A program made the translations under genes and the position numbers. A DNA stretch of 42,219 nucleotides from a virus. Every line of letters begins with the position of its first letter. Within the stretch, counting starts at the first letter, position 1. Shown here piece after piece: positions 6,251-15,468 of this stretch. The stretch lies in the IMG/VR virus record IMGVR_UViG_3300031706_000008, positions 1 to 42,219 of that record; one strand, written 5' to 3'. The notes under the pieces were generated by a model that saw only the letters and a program-made list of their open reading frames with translations, ran no database searches and was not told the DNA's origin.

Positions 6251-6889
6251 ATGGGAAGACCACTAAATAAAAGATTTTTCGGAGCACCTACAGAAGGCGG
6301 CAACGAAATTAAAGTACAGTTTCATAACGGAACTGCATCAGTAAACGGTTATATTGTTAAGCAACTTGGATCAAAGAAATTCCGTTGCACAGATGGTGTA
6401 ATCAACAAAGATTGCGTTTTAACGGATGCGGCGGCAGCAGCACTAACAGCAGGTCAGATGAGTATTGTAATTAGAGACAATGGCGATCCGCCAGCAGTTC
6501 GCCAAGTTACTAAAATTACAGGTCGTCAACTTGTTACAGACGCAGGCACAAAAATAGGCTGGGGCTTCGGCGCAGCGACAGCTACTAGAGTTGAAATGGA
6601 AGAAGCTGGTGATGCATCAGAAGTTGCAGCAGCAACAATGAACGCATGTACACAAGCAAGTCCAGGTGCAATTACATGTACAGCAAACCATCTACTAGAA
6701 ACCGGCGACAGAGTAAGAATTACTGGCGTAGTTGGCATGGTTGAGCTTAACGGCAAGGTATTCACAATTGCTAAGACTAGTGCAACAGCATTTACAATTG
6801 GTGTTAACACAACTGGTTTCACTACTTATGGTAGTGCAGGTACAGTAACACAAGTTGAAGCTGGCGCAGACGTGTTTGAAGCTAACTAA
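6251..6889 (+). CDS. Small virion structural protein with FCCH-like beta domain
   Basis: This encodes 212 residues; TAAAGGAG precedes the ATG. The N-terminal ~100 residues start MGRPLNKRFFGAPTEGG and contain short strands (IKVQFHNGTASVNGYIVKQL), a pattern I associate with small virion proteins of marine T4-like phages. About residues 135-200 (ITCTANHLLETGDRVRI, then GMVELNGKVFTIAKTSATAF) match the 'FCCH' beta-barrel module first named in ubiquitin-activating enzymes and common as a repeat in phage structural proteins. It sits just after gp23 and the lysis-type gene and has its own promoter and terminator, suggesting independent and high expression. It could be a capsid decoration or tail accessory protein; the sequence does not decide. 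Confidence 0.7.
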   Translation: MGRPLNKRFFGAPTEGGNEIKVQFHNGTASVNGYIVKQLGSKKFRCTDGVINKDCVLTDAAAAALTAGQMSIVIRDNGDPPAVRQVTKITGRQLVTDAGTKIGWGFGAATATRVEMEEAGDASEVAAATMNACTQASPGAITCTANHLLETGDRVRITGVVGMVELNGKVFTIAKTSATAFTIGVNTTGFTTYGSAGTVTQVEAGADVFEAN

Positions 6890-6897
6890 GATTAGTT

Positions 6898-6926
6898 TGG
6901 GGGATTAAGTTCCCCCATACTTTTTT
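6898..6926 (+). terminator. Intrinsic terminator after the 212-residue structural gene
   Basis: TGGGGGA (6898-6904) pairs perfectly with TCCCCCA (6911-6917) around the loop TTAAGT, followed by a run of six Ts (6921-6926). Confidence 0.85.
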
Positions 6927-6941
6927 ATATAGGAAATAAGA

Positions 6942-7916
6942 ATGTCAAAGTATTTAAATGTACCAGATGGTAACTACAAAGTAGCTGTTCAAACCGGCGG
7001 CACTATCTATTTGGATACAGGATTTGAAACAGGCTATGTTGAAATTTCTGGAAACTTATTAGTTAAAGGCGATCAAACAACTGTTAACACTGCCCAATTA
7101 GATATTGAAGATAATATTATTACACTTAATAGCGGTGAAACAGGTGCAGGTATTACACTTAATAGCGCCGGTATAAAAATTGAGCGAGGTTCACTACCAG
7201 ATACATTTTTTAAGTACGACGAAGATGTAAACGGCTTTATAGCAATTGATAGTGCTAGTGCATTAATGCCATTAGCAACAGGTAAAATTGACTCAAGAAG
7301 CCAAAATTTATTGTTAGACGCTGGAACTAGCACTATTGGTGTAAATCCTACAGTAGACTACGAACAAAAAGTATTTACATATGCTGGTGCAACATTAACT
7401 GGCTATGATGCTGCGAAAGCAGACGTAATACCAAACACACAAGCAGTAGTTGATTATGTTGCATATAACTTTGCAAACGTTTTCCTAAGCCAAATTGGTG
7501 ATGGCGATGTTACTAAATCAAGTATTGTAATTGCTGACTTTGAGAACTCAGGAGCTGATAGTGTAATTACATTTGCTATTGATGGAAACACAGTAAGTCA
7601 GTTATATGCAGATCGTTGGGAATTTGATGATCTACGTTTTACAGGATCTGTTATTGATACACTATCTAGTAACGAAGATTTAGTTTTAAAATCTTCAGGG
7701 ACAGGTAGTATTAGAATCGATGACACTCTACATTTAAATAGAGTCCCAAGTGACGATGATGCAAGTATGACCCCAACTGCTCCATCAGACGGCACAAAGA
7801 TCTATGTAGCAAATGAGTACACAGGAAAATCAGGAATATTTTTTGCTAACGACCAAGGTAGCAGAGACGAATTAGTAAGTAAGAACAGAGCACTCCTATT
7901 CGGAATGTTATTTTAA
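6942..7916 (+). CDS. Fibre-type virion structural protein (324 aa)
   Basis: This encodes 324 residues; TATAGGAAATAAGA precedes the ATG. The sequence is beta-rich and has phrases shared by many marine phage fibres: VEISGNLLVKGDQTTVNTAQ, LDIEDNIITLNSGE, VIPNTQAVVDYVAYNF (compare IVPTQAAIITYL in the 1567-residue fibre here) and NEDLVLKSSGTGSIRIDDTL. Such blocks occur in trimeric fibre shafts and in collar or tail fibres. The gene follows a terminator with no promoter octamer of its own, so it may be read by limited read-through. Next comes a 110-residue accessory protein only 10 bases away. A fibre role is inferred from composition and motifs; the attachment site on the virion is unknown. Confidence 0.75.
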   Translation: MSKYLNVPDGNYKVAVQTGGTIYLDTGFETGYVEISGNLLVKGDQTTVNTAQLDIEDNIITLNSGETGAGITLNSAGIKIERGSLPDTFFKYDEDVNGFIAIDSASALMPLATGKIDSRSQNLLLDAGTSTIGVNPTVDYEQKVFTYAGATLTGYDAAKADVIPNTQAVVDYVAYNFANVFLSQIGDGDVTKSSIVIADFENSGADSVITFAIDGNTVSQLYADRWEFDDLRFTGSVIDTLSSNEDLVLKSSGTGSIRIDDTLHLNRVPSDDDASMTPTAPSDGTKIYVANEYTGKSGIFFANDQGSRDELVSKNRALLFGMLF

Positions 7917-7925
7917 GGAATAAAA

Positions 7926-8258
7926 ATGGCAATAGTAAACGCACAATTAACAACAACGCAATTAGACATAATAACTGTTCCAGCAAGTAAATCTTATGCA
8001 ATTACAAATATTATGGTTTGTAATAATGGCAGCGGTACAGCAACATTTGACATGCACTTTGTCCCACAGAGTTCAAGTTTAAGTAACGCAGTTACACGAG
8101 TTATTAATAGTTTAGAATTACCAGTAGGTGAAACATTTACATTTGATAGCGAAAGAATTGTATTAGAAGTTGGTGATAAATTATCATTTGTTACTGAACC
8201 AGACATAGGAGCCGGACTTACAAGCCTTGCGGCGACTGTGAGCTATTTGGAAGTATAA
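7926..8258 (+). CDS. Small beta-rich virion accessory protein (110 aa)
   Basis: This encodes 110 residues; TTAAGGAATAAAA lies before the ATG. The alternating hydrophobic strands (SYAITNIMVCNNGSGTATFD, then LELPVGETFTF, LEVGDKLSFV) suggest a beta-sandwich. It resembles in size and layout the 109-residue protein at 15128 and the 105-residue protein at 25863: a strand pair, an 'Asn-x-Gly/Thr' turn, a segment about an extended strand carrying F/L-E, then 'LxxGEKL-xxx' or equivalent near the C-terminus. All three sit beside fibre genes. A capping or linker role in fibre assembly is inferred; I do not recognise a named family. Confidence 0.7.
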   Translation: MAIVNAQLTTTQLDIITVPASKSYAITNIMVCNNGSGTATFDMHFVPQSSSLSNAVTRVINSLELPVGETFTFDSERIVLEVGDKLSFVTEPDIGAGLTSLAATVSYLEV

Positions 8259-8259
8259 T

Positions 8260-8844
8260 ATGAGATTGATCAAACAGCAGACAACTAACCTAAGACGTAT
8301 ACAACCTTCATCCAAAGGTGTTAAACAAGACATGGATGACCAAATAGTTATGGTCAGCGAACGTGCATTACGTGTTCCAGTTGGTACATTACCACAGCGT
8401 CCTGGCTCCGCTGGAATTGCTACTAGTTCTGCTATTGGTCAAGTTAGATATAACTCTACTGATCAACAACTAGAAGCATATCAAAATGGCGCATGGAGAG
8501 AAGTGCGCTTTAAAGAACCAAATCAAGATCCAGGTATTGTTTGGCAGAATTTAGGTGTAGGTAACGTAGCAGCAGACGAAACAGTATTTGGCGAATTACA
8601 AAGCGGTGACACAGATTATCCTGTTCCTGCAAATGCAAATAATATACTAGTGCTTGTTGAAAACGTGTTACAAATACCAACAACAAACTACACAATACAC
8701 CAAACTGCTGATATTTCGTCAGGAGGCGCAAACGAAGGCCCTAATCACCCTTACACTGCATCAGGCACAGGTTGGTGGATCAAGTTTACAAGTCCTGTTC
8801 CAACAGGCAAACCTGTTACTGTAGTTCATAACCTAGACAAATAA
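8260..8844 (+). CDS. Virion structural protein with 'RYN...W' fibre module (194 aa)
   Basis: This encodes 194 residues, starting one base after the previous stop, with only a weak purine run (GGAAG) upstream, so translation is probably coupled. Residues ~40-82 read VPVGTLPQRPGSAG, then GQVRYNSTDQQLEAYQNGAW. This is the 'VPxGTxxxRP ... IRYNxxxxxxExY..W' module that recurs near the C-termini of the fibres at 8871 and 11797. It is widespread in marine phage fibres. The C-terminal half (DYPVPANANNILVLVENVLQ, NYTIHQT, GKPVTVVHNL) looks like another small beta domain. The adjacent fibre gene has its own late promoter overlapping this stop. The exact location in the virion is unknown. Confidence 0.75.
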   Translation: MRLIKQQTTNLRRIQPSSKGVKQDMDDQIVMVSERALRVPVGTLPQRPGSAGIATSSAIGQVRYNSTDQQLEAYQNGAWREVRFKEPNQDPGIVWQNLGVGNVAADETVFGELQSGDTDYPVPANANNILVLVENVLQIPTTNYTIHQTADISSGGANEGPNHPYTASGTGWWIKFTSPVPTGKPVTVVHNLDK

Positions 8845-8847
8845 ATA
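8840..8847 (+). promoter_or_regulatory. Late-promoter-like octamer
   Basis: AATAAATA followed by C lies 23 bases before the 928-residue fibre gene and overlaps the stop region of the previous gene. It has one mismatch to the T4 octamer at the first base. The spacing matches those at 20573 and 26176. Confidence 0.55.
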
Positions 8848-8870
8848 CATTGTCAAAGGAGAAGTAGGGC

Positions 8871-11657
8871 ATGCCAGAAGCACAAACAGGACGCATAGGC
8901 GGAGGCGTATTAAAAGATAATCTTTTACGTCAGGGTGTAGACCTTAACTTTAAAAATACTAACAGTAGTATTGCACTCTTACATTTAGATGTAAATAACT
9001 CTAAAATTGGTATTAATACAGAATCCCCAACAGATGTGCTTACTATACCGACAACACTAGCATCGGCAAATTTAATATCGACGTATAATAACATTGCAAA
9101 CTTCACAATAGATACAAGTCGAATTGAAGCGTTAGGTGGCGACGGCAATATTAACTTTAATGCAGCAAACAATATCTTTGCTACATCAATCGCAACAGAT
9201 AATTTAAAAATAGACTTTAATACTATTAGTACCACTACAACTGATACTAATATTGAATTACGCCCAAACGGTAACGGCACAGTAAACATACAAAGTAATT
9301 GGAACGTTACTGGCAACTTACACGCTACCGGTAATATTGAAACAACAGGTGACTTTACTTTTGGTAATGATGACGAAGATAATGTAAGTTTTGCAGCTGA
9401 TGTTGCTAGTGATATTATTCCTGATCAAACATACACTAGTGATTTAGGCTCAGTATCTAAACAATGGTTAAACATGTATAGTACACTTCTTAATGGAGAA
9501 GCTGTTACAATTGACGAAGTTATTGTCGGCTCAGGCGATTCAAGTCTAGCACGTAGACAAGGTAACATGTTTTATGTTAGTACCCTAGGTAGTGACACGA
9601 ATGTAGGAGATCATCAACACGGAGCATTCCGCACACTAAAACATGCACTTGCACAAAATGATGGAAGTTCATCAGGCCCAACATCTATTCATATATTTCC
9701 AGGCGTGTACGAAGAAGAATTTCCACTAACGGTCCCGTCACATGTAAACATTAAAGGCGAAGACATAAGAAATACAATTATTAGACCAACAGTTGCTACG
9801 CAAAGTAATAATGCATTTTTATTAGAAGATGACGTAGTTATTGAAGATATTACTATTAAAGATTTCTTTAGTCCAGGACATGCATTTAGTTTTACAGCCG
9901 GCGGCTTAGTAAACACACGGTCTCCATATATTAGAAACGTAACAGTTATTACAAAAGGTAGTGCCGCAGCACAATTTACTCCTACAGGCGCTACATACGC
10001 ACCCACTACTGGGGTATTAGAAGTAACAATAGGCACACACAATTTTAATGTTGGTGATGCACTACTGATAGCAGCAAGCGGTATTACGTTTAGGTGTGCA
10101 TTAGATGACAACGCAACCTTACATCCGTATCCAAGAGTAACAGATCCTGCATACCGGAAATCACTTGTAATTACAGCTACAACTTCAACTACTGTAACAG
10201 TTAATGTAGGCATAAGTTCAGATACTAGTGTGCATACTTTTGAATCAGCAACAGCGAATGCAATTAGTGTATATAGTACAAGCGACCCAAGAGGATTCAA
10301 TCAAGGCGATGCAGGCAAAGGAGCGCTAATTGATGGAGCAGTATTAGATAGTGCAAGTTTAGAAGCCAGTATGTTATTTCACAGTGTGACATTCATTACA
10401 CCTGGAGTTGATTGCATTACAATGACTAATGGCGTAAGAGTAGAATGGCTTAACAGTTTTACATACTTTGCTAATAGAGGATTGTATGCTACACAAGGCA
10501 GCAGTGGTAAACTAATGGCAAACTCATCTATACGCTATGGTGCAGAATTAAGATCAATCGGATCAGCTTGTGTATATGGTAACTTTGGTGCAGTAGCAGA
10601 CGGTGCTAATACATTAATGTATCTAATAGGACAAAACTTTGCGTATATTGGTGTAGGTGGTGATGCAAGTAATGATAACACACTTAGCATACCTAGTCAA
10701 CAGACTATTGAATTAAATTCAGGCAGTGTTGTTCATAATAGTACATCCGAAACTGGAAAGTTTAGTATTGGAGATAACTTCTTTGTAGATTTTGACACAG
10801 GCGAAACAAGTATTGATGCAAACTCAATTGACTTTAGTGGCATTGGTAATATAACTGTAAACAACGGTGTAGAAGTAACTTATATAGACGGCGAAAGAGT
10901 TGATACTGGCAATATAAGAATTACTGGAAATACAATTACTACTCTTGATGGCGACTTAAATTTAAGCCCGCAAACAGAATTATTTAATACTGACAACAAT
11001 GCAGCATTAATTGTTAGTAGAGGCACTACATTACAACAGAACAACGAATCTGCTGATATTAGATTTAACACTGATACAAGTTTATTTGAAGGATACTCGA
11101 CTGGTAATTTAAGTTTTGGTGGCATATATTCTAGTGACAGACAAGAAGGTGTTGACGCACACGATACTAATAACACAATAGTATTAACAGTAGGTGGAGT
11201 TCAAATAGGATCAATTGATAGTAATAGTACTAATTTGCATGGACTTTCAACTGGCGATGTATTATTTGACAATAATCTTGTAACAACAACTCTTTCTAAT
11301 TCAGACTTAGAACTGAAGAGAACAACTGCTGCAAACGTAGTTGATATTTTTGATATTAATATAAAAGAAAATAACTTTTCGAACTCAAGTAATAACTTAT
11401 TAACACTTTCTTCAACTGGCAATGGGTACGTAAAGTTTGATACTACCACTGGATTAGTTATTCCCTTCGGTAACGATGCAGCACGTAGTGTTGCTCCTGT
11501 TCTAGGAGAAATTAGATATAATAACACAGTAGCAGAAGGATTTATGGAAGTGTATAATACAGACAGCGAATGGCAACGTGCAGCTGGTGCTGGCTCAGAA
11601 GTTACTGAAGAAATATTAAAAGATTTAACTGATCTTTACATCCTTGTACTAGGCTAA
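8871..11657 (+). CDS. Large fibre with pectate-lyase-like beta-helix (928 aa)
   Basis: This encodes 928 residues; AAAGGAG precedes the ATG. The N-terminal ~60 residues (TGRIGGGVLKDNLLRQGVDL, LDVNNSKIGINTESP) are shared with the next fibre and are probably the virion-attachment part. A beta-helix region of the DUF1565/pectin-lyase type starts near residue 228: MFYVSTLGSDTNVGD, then IHIFPGVYEEEFPLTVP. It is interrupted at about residues 368-460 by a mobile beta module (nt 9972-10249) absent from the paralogue, and continues through VEWLNSFTYFANRGLY and SACVYGNFGAVADG. The C-terminus has a VIPFGNDAARSV / GEIRYNN module ending in LYILVLG, as in the paralogue. The role is probably receptor binding or glycan contact; I see no proven lyase active site. 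Confidence 0.85.
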   Translation: MPEAQTGRIGGGVLKDNLLRQGVDLNFKNTNSSIALLHLDVNNSKIGINTESPTDVLTIPTTLASANLISTYNNIANFTIDTSRIEALGGDGNINFNAANNIFATSIATDNLKIDFNTISTTTTDTNIELRPNGNGTVNIQSNWNVTGNLHATGNIETTGDFTFGNDDEDNVSFAADVASDIIPDQTYTSDLGSVSKQWLNMYSTLLNGEAVTIDEVIVGSGDSSLARRQGNMFYVSTLGSDTNVGDHQHGAFRTLKHALAQNDGSSSGPTSIHIFPGVYEEEFPLTVPSHVNIKGEDIRNTIIRPTVATQSNNAFLLEDDVVIEDITIKDFFSPGHAFSFTAGGLVNTRSPYIRNVTVITKGSAAAQFTPTGATYAPTTGVLEVTIGTHNFNVGDALLIAASGITFRCALDDNATLHPYPRVTDPAYRKSLVITATTSTTVTVNVGISSDTSVHTFESATANAISVYSTSDPRGFNQGDAGKGALIDGAVLDSASLEASMLFHSVTFITPGVDCITMTNGVRVEWLNSFTYFANRGLYATQGSSGKLMANSSIRYGAELRSIGSACVYGNFGAVADGANTLMYLIGQNFAYIGVGGDASNDNTLSIPSQQTIELNSGSVVHNSTSETGKFSIGDNFFVDFDTGETSIDANSIDFSGIGNITVNNGVEVTYIDGERVDTGNIRITGNTITTLDGDLNLSPQTELFNTDNNAALIVSRGTTLQQNNESADIRFNTDTSLFEGYSTGNLSFGGIYSSDRQEGVDAHDTNNTIVLTVGGVQIGSIDSNSTNLHGLSTGDVLFDNNLVTTTLSNSDLELKRTTAANVVDIFDINIKENNFSNSSNNLLTLSSTGNGYVKFDTTTGLVIPFGNDAARSVAPVLGEIRYNNTVAEGFMEVYNTDSEWQRAAGAGSEVTEEILKDLTDLYILVLG
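9972..10249 (+). repeat. Mobile beta module, copy 1 of 3 ('TPTGATY ... SSDTSxHTF')
   Basis: About 93 residues from FTPTGATYAPTTGVLEVTIG to SSDTSVHTFES, inserted in the beta-helix of the 928-residue fibre. Two related copies occur in the giant fibre at 35772-36049 and 36367-36670. The DNA of copies 1 and 2 is still strongly alike; for example GGCACACACAA and the stretch encoding HPYPRVTDP are nearly the same. Confidence 0.85.
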
Positions 11658-11668
11658 TCCTCAAAAAA

Positions 11669-11676
11669 GATAAATA
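11669..11676 (+). promoter_or_regulatory. T4-type late promoter octamer
   Basis: GATAAATA followed by C lies 11 bases after the 928-residue fibre stop and 120 bases before the next ATG. This is the longest promoter-to-start distance in the window. Confidence 0.7.
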
Positions 11677-11796
11677 CTATTAATGCAAAACAATGACCAT
11701 TGTGATGCAGGGTCAAACTGTGGTTAACCAGCAAAGAGCCCTTAGGGGATGAGAATTTGGGCTAGAGGGACAGGATCCCCGTGTTGAGGAGCAAAG
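11677..11796 (+). promoter_or_regulatory. Long leader with several inverted repeats
   Basis: This non-coding leader contains TGACC (11694-11698) with GGTCA (11711-11715), the palindrome TGGTTAACCA (11721-11730), AGCCC (11737-11741) with GGGCT (11759-11763), and GGGA (11767-11770) with TCCC (11776-11779), followed by GAGGAG before the ATG. Each stem is short, but four in a row within 90 bases, with higher GC than the surroundings, suggests a folded RNA. It does not fit a tRNA. Confidence 0.35.
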
Positions 11797-14700
11797 ATGG
11801 CTATTGGTCGAATTAGTGGTCCGCTCTTAAAAGCAAACTTACTTCGTGAAGGAGTGAATTTAGCCTTTGAGAACGATTTACTATACTTAGATGTAAATAA
11901 TAATCGCATCGGCATTAACAATGCCTCACCCCAATACGACTTAGATGTAATTGGCACAACACGGGCACCAGCACTAGAAATTAGCACACTTGCTAATATT
12001 GGTAGTGTAAATATTACTGGCACAACAATTTCAACAACTCAGCCTACGCTTAATTTAGGTGCCGCTGATAATGTTATCTATCAAAACAAATTAACAATTG
12101 ACAGTTTTGATTTAGAAAATAATGTAATTAGTACAAATGAAACTAATGCAAACATTGAATTTAATCCAAACGGCACTGGCACTGTAGAAATATTTGCAGA
12201 TACAAATGTAACAGGTAATGTATTTGCCACAGGTTCAATTACAGCAGATGGCAATATTACAATTGGCGACGCCGACACTGATAATATTACATTCAACGCA
12301 GAAATTAATTCAGACATTATTCCAGACGCTACTGATACGTACAGTTTAGGTAGTGTTTCAAAACAGTGGGCAGACGTTAGAACACAAAACTTCTTTGCTG
12401 GCACAGTTACTACTGCTAGTATATCAGTTGACGGTGTAGACATTGCTCTACGTCAAGGTAATATATTTTATGTTGCTGAAAATGGCAGTGATAGTTATAC
12501 AGGCGATCATCCAAATGATCCATACGGTTCATTAAAGTTTGCACTAACACAAGCAACTAGTGGTGATACAATTCACATTTATCCAGGAGTATACCAAGAG
12601 ATATTCCCAATGACTGTTCCTGCAGGCGTAACTGTAAAAGGTCACACTATGCGTGGAGTTAACATTACTCCAACTGCCGGAACAAATAGTAATGATGCAT
12701 TTTTAGTTAATGCAGGAGTTACAATTGAAGACTTAACTATTTCAGGATTCTACACAGGCTACGCATTTAAGTTTGCACCAGGCTTTGCAGTATCAGGAAA
12801 TAACCGTTCACCGTACATTAGAAATATAAGTGTAATTACACAAGGCAGTGTTACTCCGCCTGTAACAGATCCAAGAGGATTTGCGCAAGGCGATGCTGGC
12901 AAAGGAGCGTACATAGACGGGTCCGTAGCTGGTCTTACAAGCGTGGAAGCAACAATGCTGTTCCATAGTGCCACATTTATTACACCAGGCGTAGACGCTA
13001 TTACAGTAACTAACGGAGCAAGAGTAGAATGGCTTAACAGCTTTACATACTTTGCTAATCGTGGAATTTACGGTGTAGACGGAGCAACAGGTTTACGCGG
13101 CACAGGCAAGACAGCAGTTAGAGTTGCAGGCTTAACTGGAACTATTGTAGACACAAACACATTTAGTTATTACGATACAGATGGAACTACTGTACTTGCA
13201 ACAGGTACTATTAATGGTGTTGATGCAGATGGTAAGTTTTACGTAAACGGAAACCTAACAGGATTAGAAACTGCCGGCGAACGCGGTGGCAAAATAATAA
13301 CCAAGTACGGAACCCCAACAACTGATACAACTGTTAAAAAGTTTGGAGCAAGTAGTTTAGAACTTAACGGCACTACTGATTATCTAAGTGTAGCAGGCAA
13401 CAACGACTTTGGATTCGGTACTGGCGACTTTACTGTTGAAGGTTGGTTCTACATTACAAATGTAGGAGTAACTAACAACTTATTTGACTTTAGAGCAGGC
13501 GCAGCAACAGATGTTGCACCTGTACTATATATTGACAGCAGCGCACAACTTAAATATTATTCATACAATGCTATCAGAATAGATGGACCAACAATAGTAG
13601 CAAACGCATGGTATCATATAGCAGTTAGTAGGGCTTCAGGAACAACACGATTGTTTGTAAACGGAGCAAGTCAAGGTACACCTTGGGTAGCTGCAACAGA
13701 TTACGATATTGCTAAACCTTTAGTAATTGGCGCAACTTGGAACGGAGCAGACTTTGCAGTTGGACGTTTTGACGAATTTAGAGTAACAAAAGGTTTAGCA
13801 CGTTATGCTACAAACTTTGTTGCACCTACATCAGAATTTGCAAGTGATAGTGATACTAAATTATTATTACATTTTAACAATGCAGTAGACGGTGCAAGTA
13901 CATTTACAGACGATACTACTAACTCACAAGATTTGAGATTTAGTAATGGCGCAACAGCTTCGTTTGTAACATTAGCAGATCAAACAGAATTTGGTGCAGA
14001 AGTACGTGCAATTGCAAGTGCTTGTGTATACGGCAACTACGGTATTGTAGGTGACGGTCCGGGTGTACTAATGTACTTGATTAGTCAAAACTTAGCGTAC
14101 ATTGGTGTAGGCAAAGAAATTGACAACGACGAAACTGATGTAATACAAGCAAATGAAGTAGTTGAAACAAACAATGCACAGATAAGATACAGTAGTGTAG
14201 ATCACAAAGGCGACTTTAGAGTTGGCGATTTGTTTTATGTTAATCAAGCAGACGGAACTGTAGACTTTAGTAGTTCAACATTTAACATTAATACATCAGC
14301 TGGTATTACAATTACAACCGGTAGTAGTCAAACTACTATTACTGGCGAAAAAATTGACACTGGCAATTTACGTCTAAGCGGCAACACCATTGAAAGTTTA
14401 AGCGGCGATATTAACTTAAACGCTGATAGCGGAACTGTTAGAATTAATTCATCAAGTGCGCTACAATTGCCAAAAGGTAACACAGCAGCTAGACCTACAG
14501 CAGCAACTGGCATGATTCGATATAATACTGAAACAGCATTGTATGAAGGTTATGACGGCAACTGGATGGCACTTAACGGTGTTTATGATTTAGATTTAGA
14601 CACACGCATTACAGCAGAACTTACTCCTGGTGCAAACGATGGCGTAATTAGATTTTACATTCAAAACAGTGTAGTTACGACAATTGACGCAGATAAGTTA

Positions 14701-15123
14701 ACTACTCCGAGAATCGAAGTAGATGATATAAGTATTGATGGCAATAGTATTACTACTGAGACAGCTGATACTGATTTAGCACTAAGTGCAAATGGCACTG
14801 GATCAGTAGTAATTGATAAGTTAGCGTTTAAAAATTCGACGATAACTAATACAGAAAACAACGGAGTATTAAACTTCCAACAAGAAGGCAGTGGATACTT
14901 TAAAATTGAAGGAACAAACGGATTTGTTGTTCCTGTAGGCACAAACGTACAACGTCCGGCATCTGCATATCGCGAAACTGGAATGACACGTTATAATACA
15001 GAACAACGATATTTAGAAATATGGGACGGATTTAGTTGGGTATCTGTTGCAGGAGCAACAGGTTCGATTAGTTTTGCAGCAGCAGAAGACTTAGCAATTG
15101 AATACGTATTAACACTAGGATAA
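11797..15123 (+). CDS. Large fibre with beta-helix and inserted LamG/concanavalin-like domain (1108 aa)
   Basis: This encodes 1108 residues, a paralogue of the 928-residue fibre. They share the N-terminal anchor (IGRISGPLLKANLLREGVNL), the beta-helix start near residue 219 (IFYVAENGSDSYTGDHPNDP, IHIYPGVYQEIFPMTVPAG) and the C-terminal RYN modules ending in LAIEYVLTLG. The paralogues diverge after the shared VEWLNSFTYFANRGIY. Here about 300 residues are inserted before AEVRAIASACVYGNYG. The insert contains a LamG-like lectin domain: FGASSLELNGTTDYLSV, FGTGDFTVEGWFYI, AWYHIAVSRASGTTRLFVNG, then GRFDEFRVTKGLARY. The mobile module of the paralogue is absent at its site. GAGGAG precedes the ATG, after a long structured leader. 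It is probably a glycan-binding fibre. Confidence 0.87.
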   Translation: MAIGRISGPLLKANLLREGVNLAFENDLLYLDVNNNRIGINNASPQYDLDVIGTTRAPALEISTLANIGSVNITGTTISTTQPTLNLGAADNVIYQNKLTIDSFDLENNVISTNETNANIEFNPNGTGTVEIFADTNVTGNVFATGSITADGNITIGDADTDNITFNAEINSDIIPDATDTYSLGSVSKQWADVRTQNFFAGTVTTASISVDGVDIALRQGNIFYVAENGSDSYTGDHPNDPYGSLKFALTQATSGDTIHIYPGVYQEIFPMTVPAGVTVKGHTMRGVNITPTAGTNSNDAFLVNAGVTIEDLTISGFYTGYAFKFAPGFAVSGNNRSPYIRNISVITQGSVTPPVTDPRGFAQGDAGKGAYIDGSVAGLTSVEATMLFHSATFITPGVDAITVTNGARVEWLNSFTYFANRGIYGVDGATGLRGTGKTAVRVAGLTGTIVDTNTFSYYDTDGTTVLATGTINGVDADGKFYVNGNLTGLETAGERGGKIITKYGTPTTDTTVKKFGASSLELNGTTDYLSVAGNNDFGFGTGDFTVEGWFYITNVGVTNNLFDFRAGAATDVAPVLYIDSSAQLKYYSYNAIRIDGPTIVANAWYHIAVSRASGTTRLFVNGASQGTPWVAATDYDIAKPLVIGATWNGADFAVGRFDEFRVTKGLARYATNFVAPTSEFASDSDTKLLLHFNNAVDGASTFTDDTTNSQDLRFSNGATASFVTLADQTEFGAEVRAIASACVYGNYGIVGDGPGVLMYLISQNLAYIGVGKEIDNDETDVIQANEVVETNNAQIRYSSVDHKGDFRVGDLFYVNQADGTVDFSSSTFNINTSAGITITTGSSQTTITGEKIDTGNLRLSGNTIESLSGDINLNADSGTVRINSSSALQLPKGNTAARPTAATGMIRYNTETALYEGYDGNWMALNGVYDLDLDTRITAELTPGANDGVIRFYIQNSVVTTIDADKLTTPRIEVDDISIDGNSITTETADTDLALSANGTGSVVIDKLAFKNSTITNTENNGVLNFQQEGSGYFKIEGTNGFVVPVGTNVQRPASAYRETGMTRYNTEQRYLEIWDGFSWVSVAGATGSISFAAAEDLAIEYVLTLG

Positions 15124-15127
15124 AAAG

Positions 15128-15457
15128 ATGGCAACACAGTTTAAAAATAAAGTAATAAGAGAAATAGGACCAGTTCCTATACTTGCACTAGATACTGATG
15201 CAGCTACACGCTCGACAATAATAGGGCTCAACTTAGCTAATTTAACAGATTTTATAGTCTACGCTAGTGTACTAATACATGACGACACTAGTGTTGAAGG
15301 GTATTTTATGAAAGATGTAATGGTACCACCAAACACTAGCTTACATGCACTAGCAGCTGGTGAGAAATTAATACTTGCACCAACAAACGAATTATACTTA
15401 GTAGCTGATCAAAATGAAGCATTAGATGCAGTTATAAGTTACGTAGATATTGTATAA
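15128..15457 (+). CDS. Small beta-rich virion accessory protein (109 aa)
   Basis: This encodes 109 residues starting 4 bases after the previous stop, which suggests coupling. The sequence (STIIGLNLANLTDFIVYASV, VMVPPNTSLHALAAGEKLIL, LYLVADQNEALDAVISYVDI) is a run of beta strands with an 'LxxGEKLxLxxxNxxxLxAD' block that looks like a beta-sandwich. It is similar in length and layout to the 110- and 105-residue proteins at 7926 and 25863. I do not recognise a named family. Its place between large fibres suggests it caps, links or helps assemble them. Confidence 0.72.
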   Translation: MATQFKNKVIREIGPVPILALDTDAATRSTIIGLNLANLTDFIVYASVLIHDDTSVEGYFMKDVMVPPNTSLHALAAGEKLILAPTNELYLVADQNEALDAVISYVDIV

Positions 15458-15468
15458 GGAATAAAATT

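Noticed and set aside
6251-6889. Assignment of the 212-residue protein as vertex protein gp24
   Set aside because: T4 gp24 is a gp23 paralogue of similar fold and larger size; this protein has no gp23 signature and instead has an FCCH-like beta module.
11677-11796. tRNA gene in the folded leader
   Set aside because: No acceptor stem pairing over the right distance, no T-loop sequence and no CCA end.
8930-12023. Minus-strand frames opposite the beta-helix fibres (for example 8930-9316, 9689-10300, 11742-12023)
   Set aside because: Valine/leucine-rich shadows without motifs, ribosome-binding sites or promoters; all real genes here run on the + strand.
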